A stretch of 64,000 nucleotides of DNA, taken from Pseudomonas sp. GL-B-19. Lineage in GTDB: Bacteria > Pseudomonadota > Gammaproteobacteria > Pseudomonadales > Pseudomonadaceae. This document shows, in pieces, positions 43,481-50,830 of the stretch. The stretch is from contig NZ_JAHBDK010000064.1 of NCBI RefSeq assembly GCF_019956415.1, forward strand, positions 1 to 64,000. Direction: 5' to 3'. The translations under genes were made by a program, and so were the position numbers. Below the pieces are notes generated by a model. That model was not told where the DNA came from, made no database searches, and saw nothing but the letters and a program-made list of their open reading frames with translations. How positions within the stretch are numbered: position 1 is the first letter of the stretch; every line of letters starts with the position of its first letter.

Positions 43481-43560
43481 AATCGCGGGTAAGCCCGGCT
43501 CCTACAGGGACAGTGTTGATCACACGATCCCCTGTAGGAGCCGGGCTTGCCCGCGATGGC
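43481..43560. repeat. inverted REP pair
   Basis: ATCGCGGGTAAGCCCGGCTCCTAC and GTAGGAGCCGGGCTTGCCCGCGAT face each other. It lies between the binding-protein and permease genes, where it may help keep the periplasmic component more abundant. Confidence 0.88.
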
Positions 43561-43594
43561 GGACTCCCAGGCAACACAAATTCCGGAACCTGCA

Positions 43595-44554
43595 ATGAAA
43601 CAGAAAAAAGCCCAATGGCCCTGGCACGTTTTAACCGTGCTGGTGCTGATCGGCCTGGCCGGCGCGTTGTATTACGCCACCTCGCTGATGTCTTACGAAT
43701 GGCGCTGGAACCGCGTGCCGCAGTACTTCGCCTACCACGCCGAAGAGTCCCAGCGCGCCGCTGACATCTCGACCGTCAGCGAACTGGTGCGCAAAGGCGA
43801 TAAAGCTGAAGTCACCCTGCGCAACGACGCGGGCGATGAGCAACGCGTGACGGTCGATGACAACAGCCTGCAAGTCGCCCAAGGCGATGATGTGGCCGAA
43901 GGTGATGTGATTGGCGTGACACGACATTGGGCCGCCGGTCCACTGCTTTGGGGACTGTGGACGACGTTGTGGTTGTCCGTGGTGTCTGGCGTTCTCGGCC
44001 TGTTGATCGGCCTCGCCACCGGCCTGTGCCGGCTGTCGAATAACCCGACCCTGCGTGATCTTTCGACGATTTACGTCGAACTGGTCCGCGGCACGCCTCT
44101 GCTGGTGCAGATCTTCATTTTCTACTTCTTCATCGGCACCGTGATGAACCTGTCCCGGGAATTCGCCGGGATCGCTGCGCTGTCGCTGTTCACCGGCGCC
44201 TACGTTGGGGAAATCATCCGGTCTGGCGTGCAGTCCATTGCCCGGGGCCAGAACGAGGCTGCGCGTTCGTTGGGGCTGAGCGCTGGCCAGTCGATGCGCC
44301 ACGTGGTGATGCCGCAAGCCTTGAAGCGAGTATTGCCGCCTTTGGCCGGACAGTTCATCAGTCTGGTCAAGGACACTTCGCTGGTCTCGGTGATTGCGAT
44401 TACCGAACTGCTTAAAAGCGGTCGCGAAGTCATCACCACCTCGTTCTCGCCGTTCGAAATTTTGTTCTGCGTGGCCGGGTTGTACCTGTTGATCAACCTG
44501 CCGCTGTCGAAAGTCGCCAGCCGGCTTGAGCGGAGGCTCGCGCAAAGTGATTGA
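43595..44554 (+). CDS. polar amino acid ABC transporter, permease
   Basis: The 319-residue inner-membrane protein belongs to the HisM/GlnP permease family. It has an unusually long N-terminal section: one helix (WHVLTVLVLIGLAGALYYAT) and about 80 soluble residues before the transport core (about 115-315). The core has LWTTLWLSVVSGVLGLLIGL and the EAA loop NEAARSLGLSAGQSMRHVVMP. ATG 43595 is chosen because upstream codons come from the REP. It overlaps the ATPase gene. Confidence 0.93.
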   Translation: MKQKKAQWPWHVLTVLVLIGLAGALYYATSLMSYEWRWNRVPQYFAYHAEESQRAADISTVSELVRKGDKAEVTLRNDAGDEQRVTVDDNSLQVAQGDDVAEGDVIGVTRHWAAGPLLWGLWTTLWLSVVSGVLGLLIGLATGLCRLSNNPTLRDLSTIYVELVRGTPLLVQIFIFYFFIGTVMNLSREFAGIAALSLFTGAYVGEIIRSGVQSIARGQNEAARSLGLSAGQSMRHVVMPQALKRVLPPLAGQFISLVKDTSLVSVIAITELLKSGREVITTSFSPFEILFCVAGLYLLINLPLSKVASRLERRLAQSD

Positions 44555-45281
44555 AGTCCGCGATCTGGTAAAAGTCTTCGACACCCGTGGACAAGTGGTT
44601 CGTGCGGTGGATAACGTCACCACGCAAGTGGCCAAGGGTGAAGTGCTGGTTGTGATCGGCCCGTCCGGTTCCGGCAAGTCGACCTTCCTGCGCTGCCTCA
44701 ATGGCCTGGAGGAATTCGACTCCGGTTCGGTGAGCATCGACGGCCTGCAACTGGCCGACCCCAAGACCGACGTGAACGCCTACCGCCGCGAAGTCGGCAT
44801 GGTGTTTCAGCATTTCAACCTGTTCCCGCACATGACCGTGCTGGAAAACCTCTGCCTGGCGCAGAAAGTCGTGCGCAAGCGCGGCAAGAAGGAGCGCGAG
44901 GCCAAGGCTTTGGCATTGCTGGAAAAGGTCGGCATTGCACAGAAGGCCCACGAGTTTCCGTCGCGCCTGTCCGGCGGCCAGCAACAGCGTGTGGCGATTG
45001 CCCGGGCGTTGGCGATGGAGCCGAAGGTCATGCTGTTCGATGAGCCGACTTCGGCCCTGGACCCGGAAATGGTCGGTGAAGTGCTGGACGTGATGAAAAC
45101 CTTGGCTGTGGAAGGTATGACCATGGTCTGCGTCACCCACGAAATGGGCTTTGCACGGGAAGTGGCGGATCGGGTGCTGTTTTTCGATCACGGCAAATTG
45201 CTGGAAGATGCTTCGCCGGCCGAGTTCTTCGATGCGCCGAAGGATCCACGGGCTCAGGCCTTCTTGCGTCAGGTCCTTTAA
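44547..45281 (+). CDS. polar amino acid ABC transporter, ATPase
   Basis: The 244-residue ATPase is of the GlnQ/HisP family: Walker A GPSGSGKST, Q-loop MVFQHFNLFPH, signature LSGGQQQRVAIARAL, Walker B VMLFDEPTSALDP and switch CVTHEMGFA. GTG 44547 is preferred, since GGAGG lies 9-10 bp before it; an in-frame TTG 21 bp upstream is an alternative. The gene overlaps the permease stop by 8 bp, indicating coupled translation. Confidence 0.95.
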   Translation: MIEVRDLVKVFDTRGQVVRAVDNVTTQVAKGEVLVVIGPSGSGKSTFLRCLNGLEEFDSGSVSIDGLQLADPKTDVNAYRREVGMVFQHFNLFPHMTVLENLCLAQKVVRKRGKKEREAKALALLEKVGIAQKAHEFPSRLSGGQQQRVAIARALAMEPKVMLFDEPTSALDPEMVGEVLDVMKTLAVEGMTMVCVTHEMGFAREVADRVLFFDHGKLLEDASPAEFFDAPKDPRAQAFLRQVL

Positions 45282-45303
45282 TTTCAGCGTCTGTTAGACC
45301 GCA

Positions 45304-45398
45304 ATCGCGAGCAGGCTCACTCCCACATTGGTCGGTGGAGCACACAAAATTTGTGTTTGACACCTGCCCCCTGTAGGAGTGAGCCTGCTCGCGATAGC
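45304..45398. repeat. inverted REP pair
   Basis: ATCGCGAGCAGGCTCACTCCCAC and GTAGGAGTGAGCCTGCTCGCGAT face each other with about 45 bp between. It separates the convergent ABC and chemoreceptor genes. Confidence 0.87.
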
Positions 45399-45438
45399 TT
45401 CACCTCGGTCCTATGTGAACCGAGGTCATTGAATCACC

Positions 45439-47355
45439 TCAAACCTTGAATCTGCCCACCAGCATCTGCAGATGCGTCCCCAACCGCGCGAGCTCAACAC
45501 TGGACGCCGCCGTCTCTTCACTGGCTGCCGAGGTCTGCTCGGACACATCACGCACGTTGAGCACGCTACGGTTGATCTCCTCGGCCACCGCCGTCTGCTG
45601 CTCGGCTGCGGCGGCAATCTGCTGGTTCATCGACTGAATCGCCGACACGGTGCGGGTGATGCTTTCCAGTGAGCCCCCGGCGCGGCGGGTCAGTTCGACG
45701 CTGCTGTCAGTCAGGGCGCGGCTGTTATCCATGATGGTCGCAACTTGCTGGGTGCCGTTTTGCAACCCGACAATCAGCTCTTCGATTTCTTCGGTGGACT
45801 TCTGGGTGCGTTGCGCCAGGCTGCGAACTTCATCGGCAACCACCGCAAAACCACGTCCCGCTTCACCGGCACGGGCGGCTTCGATGGCGGCGTTGAGGGC
45901 CAGCAGGTTGGTTTGTTGGGCGACGGATTTGATCACGTCGAGCACACTGCCAATCTTGTCGCTTTCGCGTTTCAAATCGCCCATTGCAGCGGTGGAGTTG
46001 CCGACTTCGAGGGCCAGGCGCTCGATCTGGGCGATGGCTTCGCCGACCACTTTGTCGCCCTCACGGGCTTGCTGATCGGCGGCGACAGCGGCTTCGGAGG
46101 CTTCTTCGGCATTGCGCGCGACTTCTTGCACGGTCGCGGTCATTTCGTTCATCGCGGTCGCTACCTGATCGGTCTCTACTTTCTGGCTGTTGACCCCGGC
46201 GCTGGTTTGCTCGGTGACCGCCGACAACTCTTCAGCGGCGCTGGCGATTTGCGTGACGCCGTCGCTGATACCGCCGATCAGTTCGCGCAGGCCCAAGGTC
46301 ATGCTCTGCATGGCGCGCTGAAGCTGGCCGAGTTCGTCGCGACGTTTGGAGGTCAGGTTGTGAGTCAGATCGCCGGCTGCCACGCGTTCAGCCACTTTAA
46401 GGGTCTGGGTCAGCGGGATGACGATCTGACGAGTGATCGCCCAGGCAGCGATCATGCCAAAGACCAAGGCCAGAGCGGTGGCCATCAGCAGCATGTTCTT
46501 GGCGTGTGCGGCATCGGTATCGCGCACGACGGTTTGCGAAATCGTGAGCTTTTTGCTGGCGCCGAGCAGGATTTCGCCTTGCGCGGCCATGCGTTTGATC
46601 GCGTCGGCGCTGGCGACCTGGGAGTCGCGGAACTGGCTGACAGCCGCGCGGTAGGCTTTGAGCGATTCGGCGGCCTGTTGCAGGTGGGTGGCGTGTTGTT
46701 CCGACAGTTCGGACGGCAGGCTTTCCAGGTTTTTCAGGGCGTTGTCGATGGCGTCCAGCGCGGGTTGCTCGGCTTCTGGCTTGCCGCTGTAGGTGTAACC
46801 GCGAACCTGGAAGCGCGCTTGTTGAATCAGTTTGCTCAGTTCGATCACACTGTTGAATTGCGTAACGCTGTCGCCCTGCAGCTTCGATTTTTCGACTTCA
46901 GCAACCTTGGCCACGGCATTGTCAGCGGTGGCGCCCAATTTGCTGCGGGCGTTTTCGCGGTTGGCGCCGGCTTGGGTCAGGGCGACAAAGGCTTGCTTGT
47001 ATTGGCTGACGGCGGCCAATTGCTGGTCGATCATGGCCACGTCGGCAGGCTGCTCGATCATTTGACGGGCGGCTTGCAGGCTGGTTTCGAGCTTGCTCAA
47101 CATCTCGTTTACGGCGTCAGGGCCTTGTTCGCCACGACGAATTTCGTAGTCCAGACGAGCGATGCGCAGGTCTCTGGTCAGGTCATTGATGCTGGAAATG
47201 AAGCCCAACTTATCACCGCGGCTGGTCACTTCGCTCAGACCGGTCCAGCCGGTGAAGGTGATCAATAAGGTAAGCAGCAGCACCAGGCCGAAACCGATCC
47301 CCAGTTTGCGATTGACGCTGACGTTTCCCAGATTCTCGGCTAGCCATTGGTACAT
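45439..47355 (-). CDS. chemoreceptor with helical-bimodular sensor, McpK/McpS-like
   Basis: The 638-residue receptor has an N-terminal helix (IGFGLVLLLTLLITFTGWTG), a long all-helical periplasmic region (about 35-290) rather than a Cache fold, a second helix (NMLLMATALALVFGMIAAWAI), HAMP, and the signalling domain with ALNAAIEAARAGEAGRGFAVVADEVR. The helical-bimodular (HBM) type binds organic acids. Its position next to the amino acid ABC genes and rsmE is that of PA5072 (McpK), a 2-oxoglutarate receptor in P. aeruginosa; the same ligand is inferred here. A FliA-type promoter precedes it. Confidence 0.9.
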   Translation of the reverse strand: MYQWLAENLGNVSVNRKLGIGFGLVLLLTLLITFTGWTGLSEVTSRGDKLGFISSINDLTRDLRIARLDYEIRRGEQGPDAVNEMLSKLETSLQAARQMIEQPADVAMIDQQLAAVSQYKQAFVALTQAGANRENARSKLGATADNAVAKVAEVEKSKLQGDSVTQFNSVIELSKLIQQARFQVRGYTYSGKPEAEQPALDAIDNALKNLESLPSELSEQHATHLQQAAESLKAYRAAVSQFRDSQVASADAIKRMAAQGEILLGASKKLTISQTVVRDTDAAHAKNMLLMATALALVFGMIAAWAITRQIVIPLTQTLKVAERVAAGDLTHNLTSKRRDELGQLQRAMQSMTLGLRELIGGISDGVTQIASAAEELSAVTEQTSAGVNSQKVETDQVATAMNEMTATVQEVARNAEEASEAAVAADQQAREGDKVVGEAIAQIERLALEVGNSTAAMGDLKRESDKIGSVLDVIKSVAQQTNLLALNAAIEAARAGEAGRGFAVVADEVRSLAQRTQKSTEEIEELIVGLQNGTQQVATIMDNSRALTDSSVELTRRAGGSLESITRTVSAIQSMNQQIAAAAEQQTAVAEEINRSVLNVRDVSEQTSAASEETAASSVELARLGTHLQMLVGRFKV

Positions 47356-47396
47356 GCTACAACTCCCTGGACCACTGATTTGGTTTTATGGGAACT

Positions 47397-47423
47397 GTAT
47401 CGGCAGGCGAGGCGGGTTCTGTA
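47397..47423 (-). promoter_or_regulatory. FliA (sigma-28) promoter of the chemoreceptor
   Basis: On the minus strand, TACAGAAC and GCCGATAC are separated by exactly 11 bp, matching the TAAAGTTT-N11-GCCGATAA consensus at 4 of 8 and 7 of 8 positions. It lies 42 bp before the ATG, as expected for a flagellar/chemotaxis gene. Confidence 0.68.
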
Positions 47424-47452
47424 GGGTGGAAAAAGACTGCGACAATCACAGC

Positions 47453-47488
47453 CCTTGTAGCAGCAGGCTTCGCCAGCAGCTACAAGGT
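47453..47488. repeat. single palindrome after rsmE
   Basis: CTTGTAGC..GCTACAAG with a GGC-TTC-GCC tip and two symmetric A-A mismatches forms one hairpin of about 35 bp. It resembles a third REP type (GTAGCAGCAGGCTTCGCC). It lies just beyond the rsmE stop and may act as the end of the tat/rsmE transcript; no T-run is present. Confidence 0.6.
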
Positions 47489-47494
47489 GCAGTG

Positions 47495-48202
47495 TTAGAA
47501 GAGGCGGGCGAGCAGCGCGGTGACGGCGGTTTCGACGCGCAGAATGCGCTCGCCGAGTTGCACCGGTTGCAGGCCGGATTTGCCCAGCAAGTCGATCTCG
47601 TAAGGAATCCAGCCACCTTCAGGGCCGATGGCCAGGGTCACCGGTTCGTCCAGGCCTCGGGGGCAGGGCGGGTGATGACCGGGATGGCCGACCAGGCCGA
47701 GGGTGCCCTCGGTGATCGCTGGCAGACGGTCCTCAACAAACGGCTTGAAGCGCTTCTCGATAACGATTTCCGGCAACACGCTGTCCCGGGCCTGTTCGAG
47801 GCCGAGGATCAGTTGCTCGCGAATCGCCTCGGGTTCCAGAAACGGGGTTTGCCAGAAGCTCTTCTCGACGCGATAGCTGTTCACCAGCACGATACGTGGC
47901 ACACCCATGGCAGCCACGGTCTGAAACACCCTGCGCAGCATTTTCGGGCGTGGCAGGGCCAGAACCAGGGTCAACGGCAGCTTGGCCGGGGGCGGTTGGT
48001 CGAGGGTGACGCGCAGTTCGGCTTCACCGGCGTCCAGACGCAGCACTTCTGCCGAACCCATCAACCCACCGATCCTGCCGACGCGCATGCTGTCACCGAC
48101 TTCGCAGCGGTGGACTTCCTGCATGTGCGTCAACCGGCGATCACGCAGGATCACTCGGTCGGCTGCAATGAAATCAGCTTCTTCGAGGAGCAGCAGGTTC
48201 AC
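47495..48202 (-). CDS. rsmE: 16S rRNA m3U1498 methyltransferase
   Basis: RsmE methylates U1498 of 16S rRNA. The 235-residue protein has an N-terminal PUA-like part and a C-terminal SPOUT knot with LAIGPEGGWIPYEIDLL and RILRVETAVTALLARL. Its ATG overlaps the tatC stop by 4 bp, so it is the last gene of the ubi-his-tat transcript. Confidence 0.96.
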   Translation of the reverse strand: MNLLLLEEADFIAADRVILRDRRLTHMQEVHRCEVGDSMRVGRIGGLMGSAEVLRLDAGEAELRVTLDQPPPAKLPLTLVLALPRPKMLRRVFQTVAAMGVPRIVLVNSYRVEKSFWQTPFLEPEAIREQLILGLEQARDSVLPEIVIEKRFKPFVEDRLPAITEGTLGLVGHPGHHPPCPRGLDEPVTLAIGPEGGWIPYEIDLLGKSGLQPVQLGERILRVETAVTALLARLF

Positions 48203-48999
48203 GGTTGGGTCGCTGGCGGCTGGTCGTTGTGATCGTCAACCGGTTGATCGTCCGGATGCTCGCCCCGTTTGCTGATCAGGCTGCCAAACAAGATCCCGAT
48301 CTCGAACAGCAACCACATTGGAACAGCCAATAGCGTCTGCGAGAAGATGTCCGGCGGCGTCAGGATCATGCCGACCACGAAGCAACCGATGATCACGTAG
48401 GGGCGGATTTTCTTCAGGTATTTGACGTCGACCACACCAATCCACACCAGCAGCACCACGGCCACCGGAATTTCAAACGCCACGCCGAAGGCGAAGAACA
48501 GCGTCATGACGAAATCGAGGTAGCTGGTGATGTCGGTCATCATCTCCACGCCAGCCGGGGTGGCGGAGGCGAAGAACTTGAAGATCAGCGGGAACACCAG
48601 GTAATAGGCGAACGCCATACCGGCGTAGAACAGCACGATGCTGGACATCAACAACGGTACTGCAATGCGCTTCTCATGCTTGTACAGGCCCGGTGCAATG
48701 AAGCCCCAGATCTGATGCAGGATCACCGGGATCGCCAGGAACAGCGAAACCATCATGGTCAGCTTTAGCGGCGTCAGGAATGGCGACGACACATCGGTGG
48801 CGATCATTGTCGCGCCGGCAGGCAGGTATGCGCGCAGCGGCGTGGAGACGAAGGTGTAGATCTGCTGGGTGAAGGCAAACAACCCGGCGAAGATGATAAA
48901 AATCGCCGCTACACAGCGCAGCAGGCGGGTACGCAACTCGGTGAGGTGCGAAACCAGCGGCATATGCTGGTCATTTTCGGGGAGAGTAGGGCCTGTCAT
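48199..48999 (-). CDS. tatC: twin-arginine translocase subunit TatC
   Basis: TatC is the six-helix membrane core that, with TatB, recognises twin-arginine signal peptides. The 266-residue protein has the conserved N-terminus MPLVSHLTELRTRL, the periplasmic loop FAFTQQIYTFVSTPLRAYLP, and FEIPVAVVLLVWIGVVDVKYL. The start ATG 48999 has AGGA 8 bp before it. Both that site and the ATG lie in the outer arm of a long inverted repeat that separates tatC from tatB, which is unusual, since the two normally touch or overlap. Confidence 0.97.
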   Translation of the reverse strand: MTGPTLPENDQHMPLVSHLTELRTRLLRCVAAIFIIFAGLFAFTQQIYTFVSTPLRAYLPAGATMIATDVSSPFLTPLKLTMMVSLFLAIPVILHQIWGFIAPGLYKHEKRIAVPLLMSSIVLFYAGMAFAYYLVFPLIFKFFASATPAGVEMMTDITSYLDFVMTLFFAFGVAFEIPVAVVLLVWIGVVDVKYLKKIRPYVIIGCFVVGMILTPPDIFSQTLLAVPMWLLFEIGILFGSLISKRGEHPDDQPVDDHNDQPPATQP

Positions 49000-49252
49000 C
49001 GGTCATTTCCTGTGTCGCGCCGAGCCTGTATTTGCGCAGGGCAAGGCGCGAGGAGCGTAGTTTGGCGTTTCAAATAAGTGACGAGTAACGCAGCCCTGCG
49101 CAAATACAGGCCGGCCCTCCGGGTTGTGCCTGAAAGCGGGCCAGGCTGCGTTGTAGGCCTTGGAAAGGGAACAACCATTCCCTGCGGCCTACGCCTTGCC
49201 TGGCCCGCTTTCAGGCGACAACGCGACACAGGAAATGACCGATGACAGGCCC
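48989..49252. repeat. nested inverted-repeat insert between tatB and tatC
   Basis: The outer arms (48989-49019 and 49222-49252) are perfect 31-bp inverted copies and include the tatC ribosome-binding site and start codon. Inside lie two further perfect 19-bp inverted pairs: 49024-49042 with 49093-49111 (GCCTGTATTTGCGCAGGGC) and 49128-49146 with 49198-49216 (GCCTGAAAGCGGGCCAGGC). The latter encloses a third pair, GTAGGCC (49153) with GGCCTAC (49186). No coding frame fits it. It looks like two adjacent hairpin elements, or a MITE-like non-coding element, placed at the tatB-tatC junction. Confidence 0.92.
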
Positions 49253-49255
49253 TTG

Positions 49256-49714
49256 TCATGGGGCTCGCGGCGGCAGTGTTGGGTCATGAGGGGCCGGCGC
49301 TGTCGGCGCGGCGGCAGGAGCAACCGGTTCAACCGGTGGTGCTGATACAACGGACTCAGGTGGCGCTGTCGCTACAACAGGCGCTGGCGCAGGCGTTGGT
49401 TCAGTGGCGGCGACAGGCGCGTGAATCGTCTGTTCCCCCACATGCTCCACCGGCGTCGGCTCCTGCTGGGTCGGCGAGAAAATCTTCCGCGCCTCCTGCT
49501 CCAGCGACAGAATGTGCTCGTTGTGCAGCTGCCGACGAATCTCGTCGGCGCCGATTTCCCGTTCAACTTCCTGTTTGATTGCGTTGAAGCTGCGCTTCAA
49601 GCGTCCGACCCACAGGCCGGCGGTGCGCGCAGCACCCGGCAAGCGCTCGGGACCCAGTACCAGCAGGGCTACGAGGCCGACGAGCAGCAGTTCAGAGAAG
49701 CTGATACCAAACAT
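49256..49714 (-). CDS. tatB: twin-arginine translocase subunit TatB
   Basis: The 152-residue protein has one N-terminal helix (FSELLLVGLVALLVLGPERLP), an amphipathic helix (GLWVGRLKRSFNAIKQEVERE) and a long Pro/Ala/Thr/Val-rich C-terminal tail (about 85-152). It pairs with TatC for substrate recognition. Its TGA lies in ATGA, the arrangement that would usually overlap the tatC start, but tatC starts 256 bp further on because of the inverted-repeat insert. It begins 10 bp after tatA. Confidence 0.95.
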   Translation of the reverse strand: MFGISFSELLLVGLVALLVLGPERLPGAARTAGLWVGRLKRSFNAIKQEVEREIGADEIRRQLHNEHILSLEQEARKIFSPTQQEPTPVEHVGEQTIHAPVAATEPTPAPAPVVATAPPESVVSAPPVEPVAPAAAPTAPAPHDPTLPPRAP

Positions 49715-49724
49715 TAGTCAGTGC

Positions 49725-49997
49725 TCACACGTCTTTGCGAATCGGCTCTTCGACTTTTTGTGCCTGCACGTCGATGGTGTGCGGCTGGTTCACAGAGGTC
49801 TGCGGCTGAACCGGCGGTACCGGTTGGGACGGTGTCGCGGTCGGGTCGGCCGGTTTTTCGTCGTCGTTCATGGCTTTCTTGAAGCCCTTGATCGACTCGC
49901 CCACGTCAGTACCGAGGTTTTTCAGTTTCTTGGTGCCGAATACCAATACGACAACAACCAGGATGACGATCCAGTGTTTCCAGTCAAAAATGCCCAT
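49725..49997 (-). CDS. tatA: twin-arginine translocase subunit TatA
   Basis: TatA forms the protein-conducting part of the Tat system. The 90-residue protein has the membrane helix HWIVILVVVVLVFGTKKL, then the amphipathic helix LGTDVGESIKGFKKAMNDD and a polar tail. The FG hinge motif (VFGTKKL) distinguishes it from TatB. GGAG precedes its ATG. It lies 25 bp after hisE in the same direction. Confidence 0.97.
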   Translation of the reverse strand: MGIFDWKHWIVILVVVVLVFGTKKLKNLGTDVGESIKGFKKAMNDDEKPADPTATPSQPVPPVQPQTSVNQPHTIDVQAQKVEEPIRKDV

Positions 49998-50022
49998 GTT
50001 GCTGCTCCTCTCTAATAGTTAT

Positions 50023-50355
50023 TCAGGCGGACGGGCGCGAGGCTTTCTCGGCGTGTCCGGAGAGACCGAAACGACGGTCCAGTTCATCAAGTACAGCCTG
50101 TGGATGCTGCCCCAGTTGGGCGAGCATGACCATGCTGTGGAACCACAAATCGGCGGTCTCGTAGATCACATCGCTGCAGTCGCCGCTGATGGCGGCATCC
50201 TTGGCAGCAATGATGGTTTCGACCGACTCTTCGCCGACTTTTTCCAGAATCTTGTTCAAGCCCTTGTGGTACAGGCTGGCGACATACGAGCTGTCGGCGG
50301 CGGCGCCTTTGCGCTCTTCCAGCACTTGGGCCAGACGGGTCAACGTGTCACTCAT
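50023..50355 (-). CDS. hisE: phosphoribosyl-ATP pyrophosphatase
   Basis: HisE removes pyrophosphate from phosphoribosyl-ATP, the second step of histidine synthesis. The 110-residue all-alpha MazG-like protein has EKVGEESVETIIAAKD and the later SDVIYETADLWFHSMVML with metal-binding acidic residues. ATG 50355 overlaps the end of hisI by 8 bp. In this organism hisE and hisI are separate genes, not fused as in enterics. Confidence 0.97.
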   Translation of the reverse strand: MSDTLTRLAQVLEERKGAAADSSYVASLYHKGLNKILEKVGEESVETIIAAKDAAISGDCSDVIYETADLWFHSMVMLAQLGQHPQAVLDELDRRFGLSGHAEKASRPSA

Positions 50356-50749
50356 GGGTGTGTCCTGCGGAGTAGATGGCGTGCGGGTCCTTGAGCACCG
50401 GGTCGACAGTTTTCCAGTCGCCGTTCTCGAAGACACGGTAGAAGCAGCTTTGGCGGCCAGTGTGGCACGCGATGTCGCCCATTTGCTCGACCATCAGGAT
50501 GATCACGTCGGCGTCGCAATCCAGGCGCATCTCATGCAGGGTTTGCACGTGGCCGGACTCTTCACCCTTGCGCCACAGCTTGCCACGGGAGCGTGACCAG
50601 TAAATGGCGCGATTCTCGGCAGCAGTCAGTTCCAGCGCTTCACGGTTCATCCAGGCCATCATCAGGACGCGCCCGGTCTTGTGATCCTGGGCAATCGCGG
50701 GCACCAGGCCATCAGCGTCCCACTTGATCTCGTCCAGCCAGTTTTTCAT
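50348..50749 (-). CDS. hisI: phosphoribosyl-AMP cyclohydrolase
   Basis: HisI opens the adenine ring of phosphoribosyl-AMP, the third step of histidine synthesis. The 133-residue protein has MMAWMNREAL, YWSRSRGKLWRKGEESGH and, near the end, DCDADVIILMVEQ and HTGRQSCFYR, which hold the zinc- and substrate-binding residues. ATG 50749 is preferred, with GGAG 6 bp before; an in-frame ATG 27 bp upstream lacks such a site. It overlaps hisE by 8 bp. Confidence 0.97.
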   Translation of the reverse strand: MKNWLDEIKWDADGLVPAIAQDHKTGRVLMMAWMNREALELTAAENRAIYWSRSRGKLWRKGEESGHVQTLHEMRLDCDADVIILMVEQMGDIACHTGRQSCFYRVFENGDWKTVDPVLKDPHAIYSAGHTHE

Positions 50750-50830
50750 CTTCGACTCCGACAGCGGGTTCAACACTTCATTAGTCGAACCCAGGCGTTC
50801 GAACAGTGTGCCAGCGACTTGCGTGACTGG

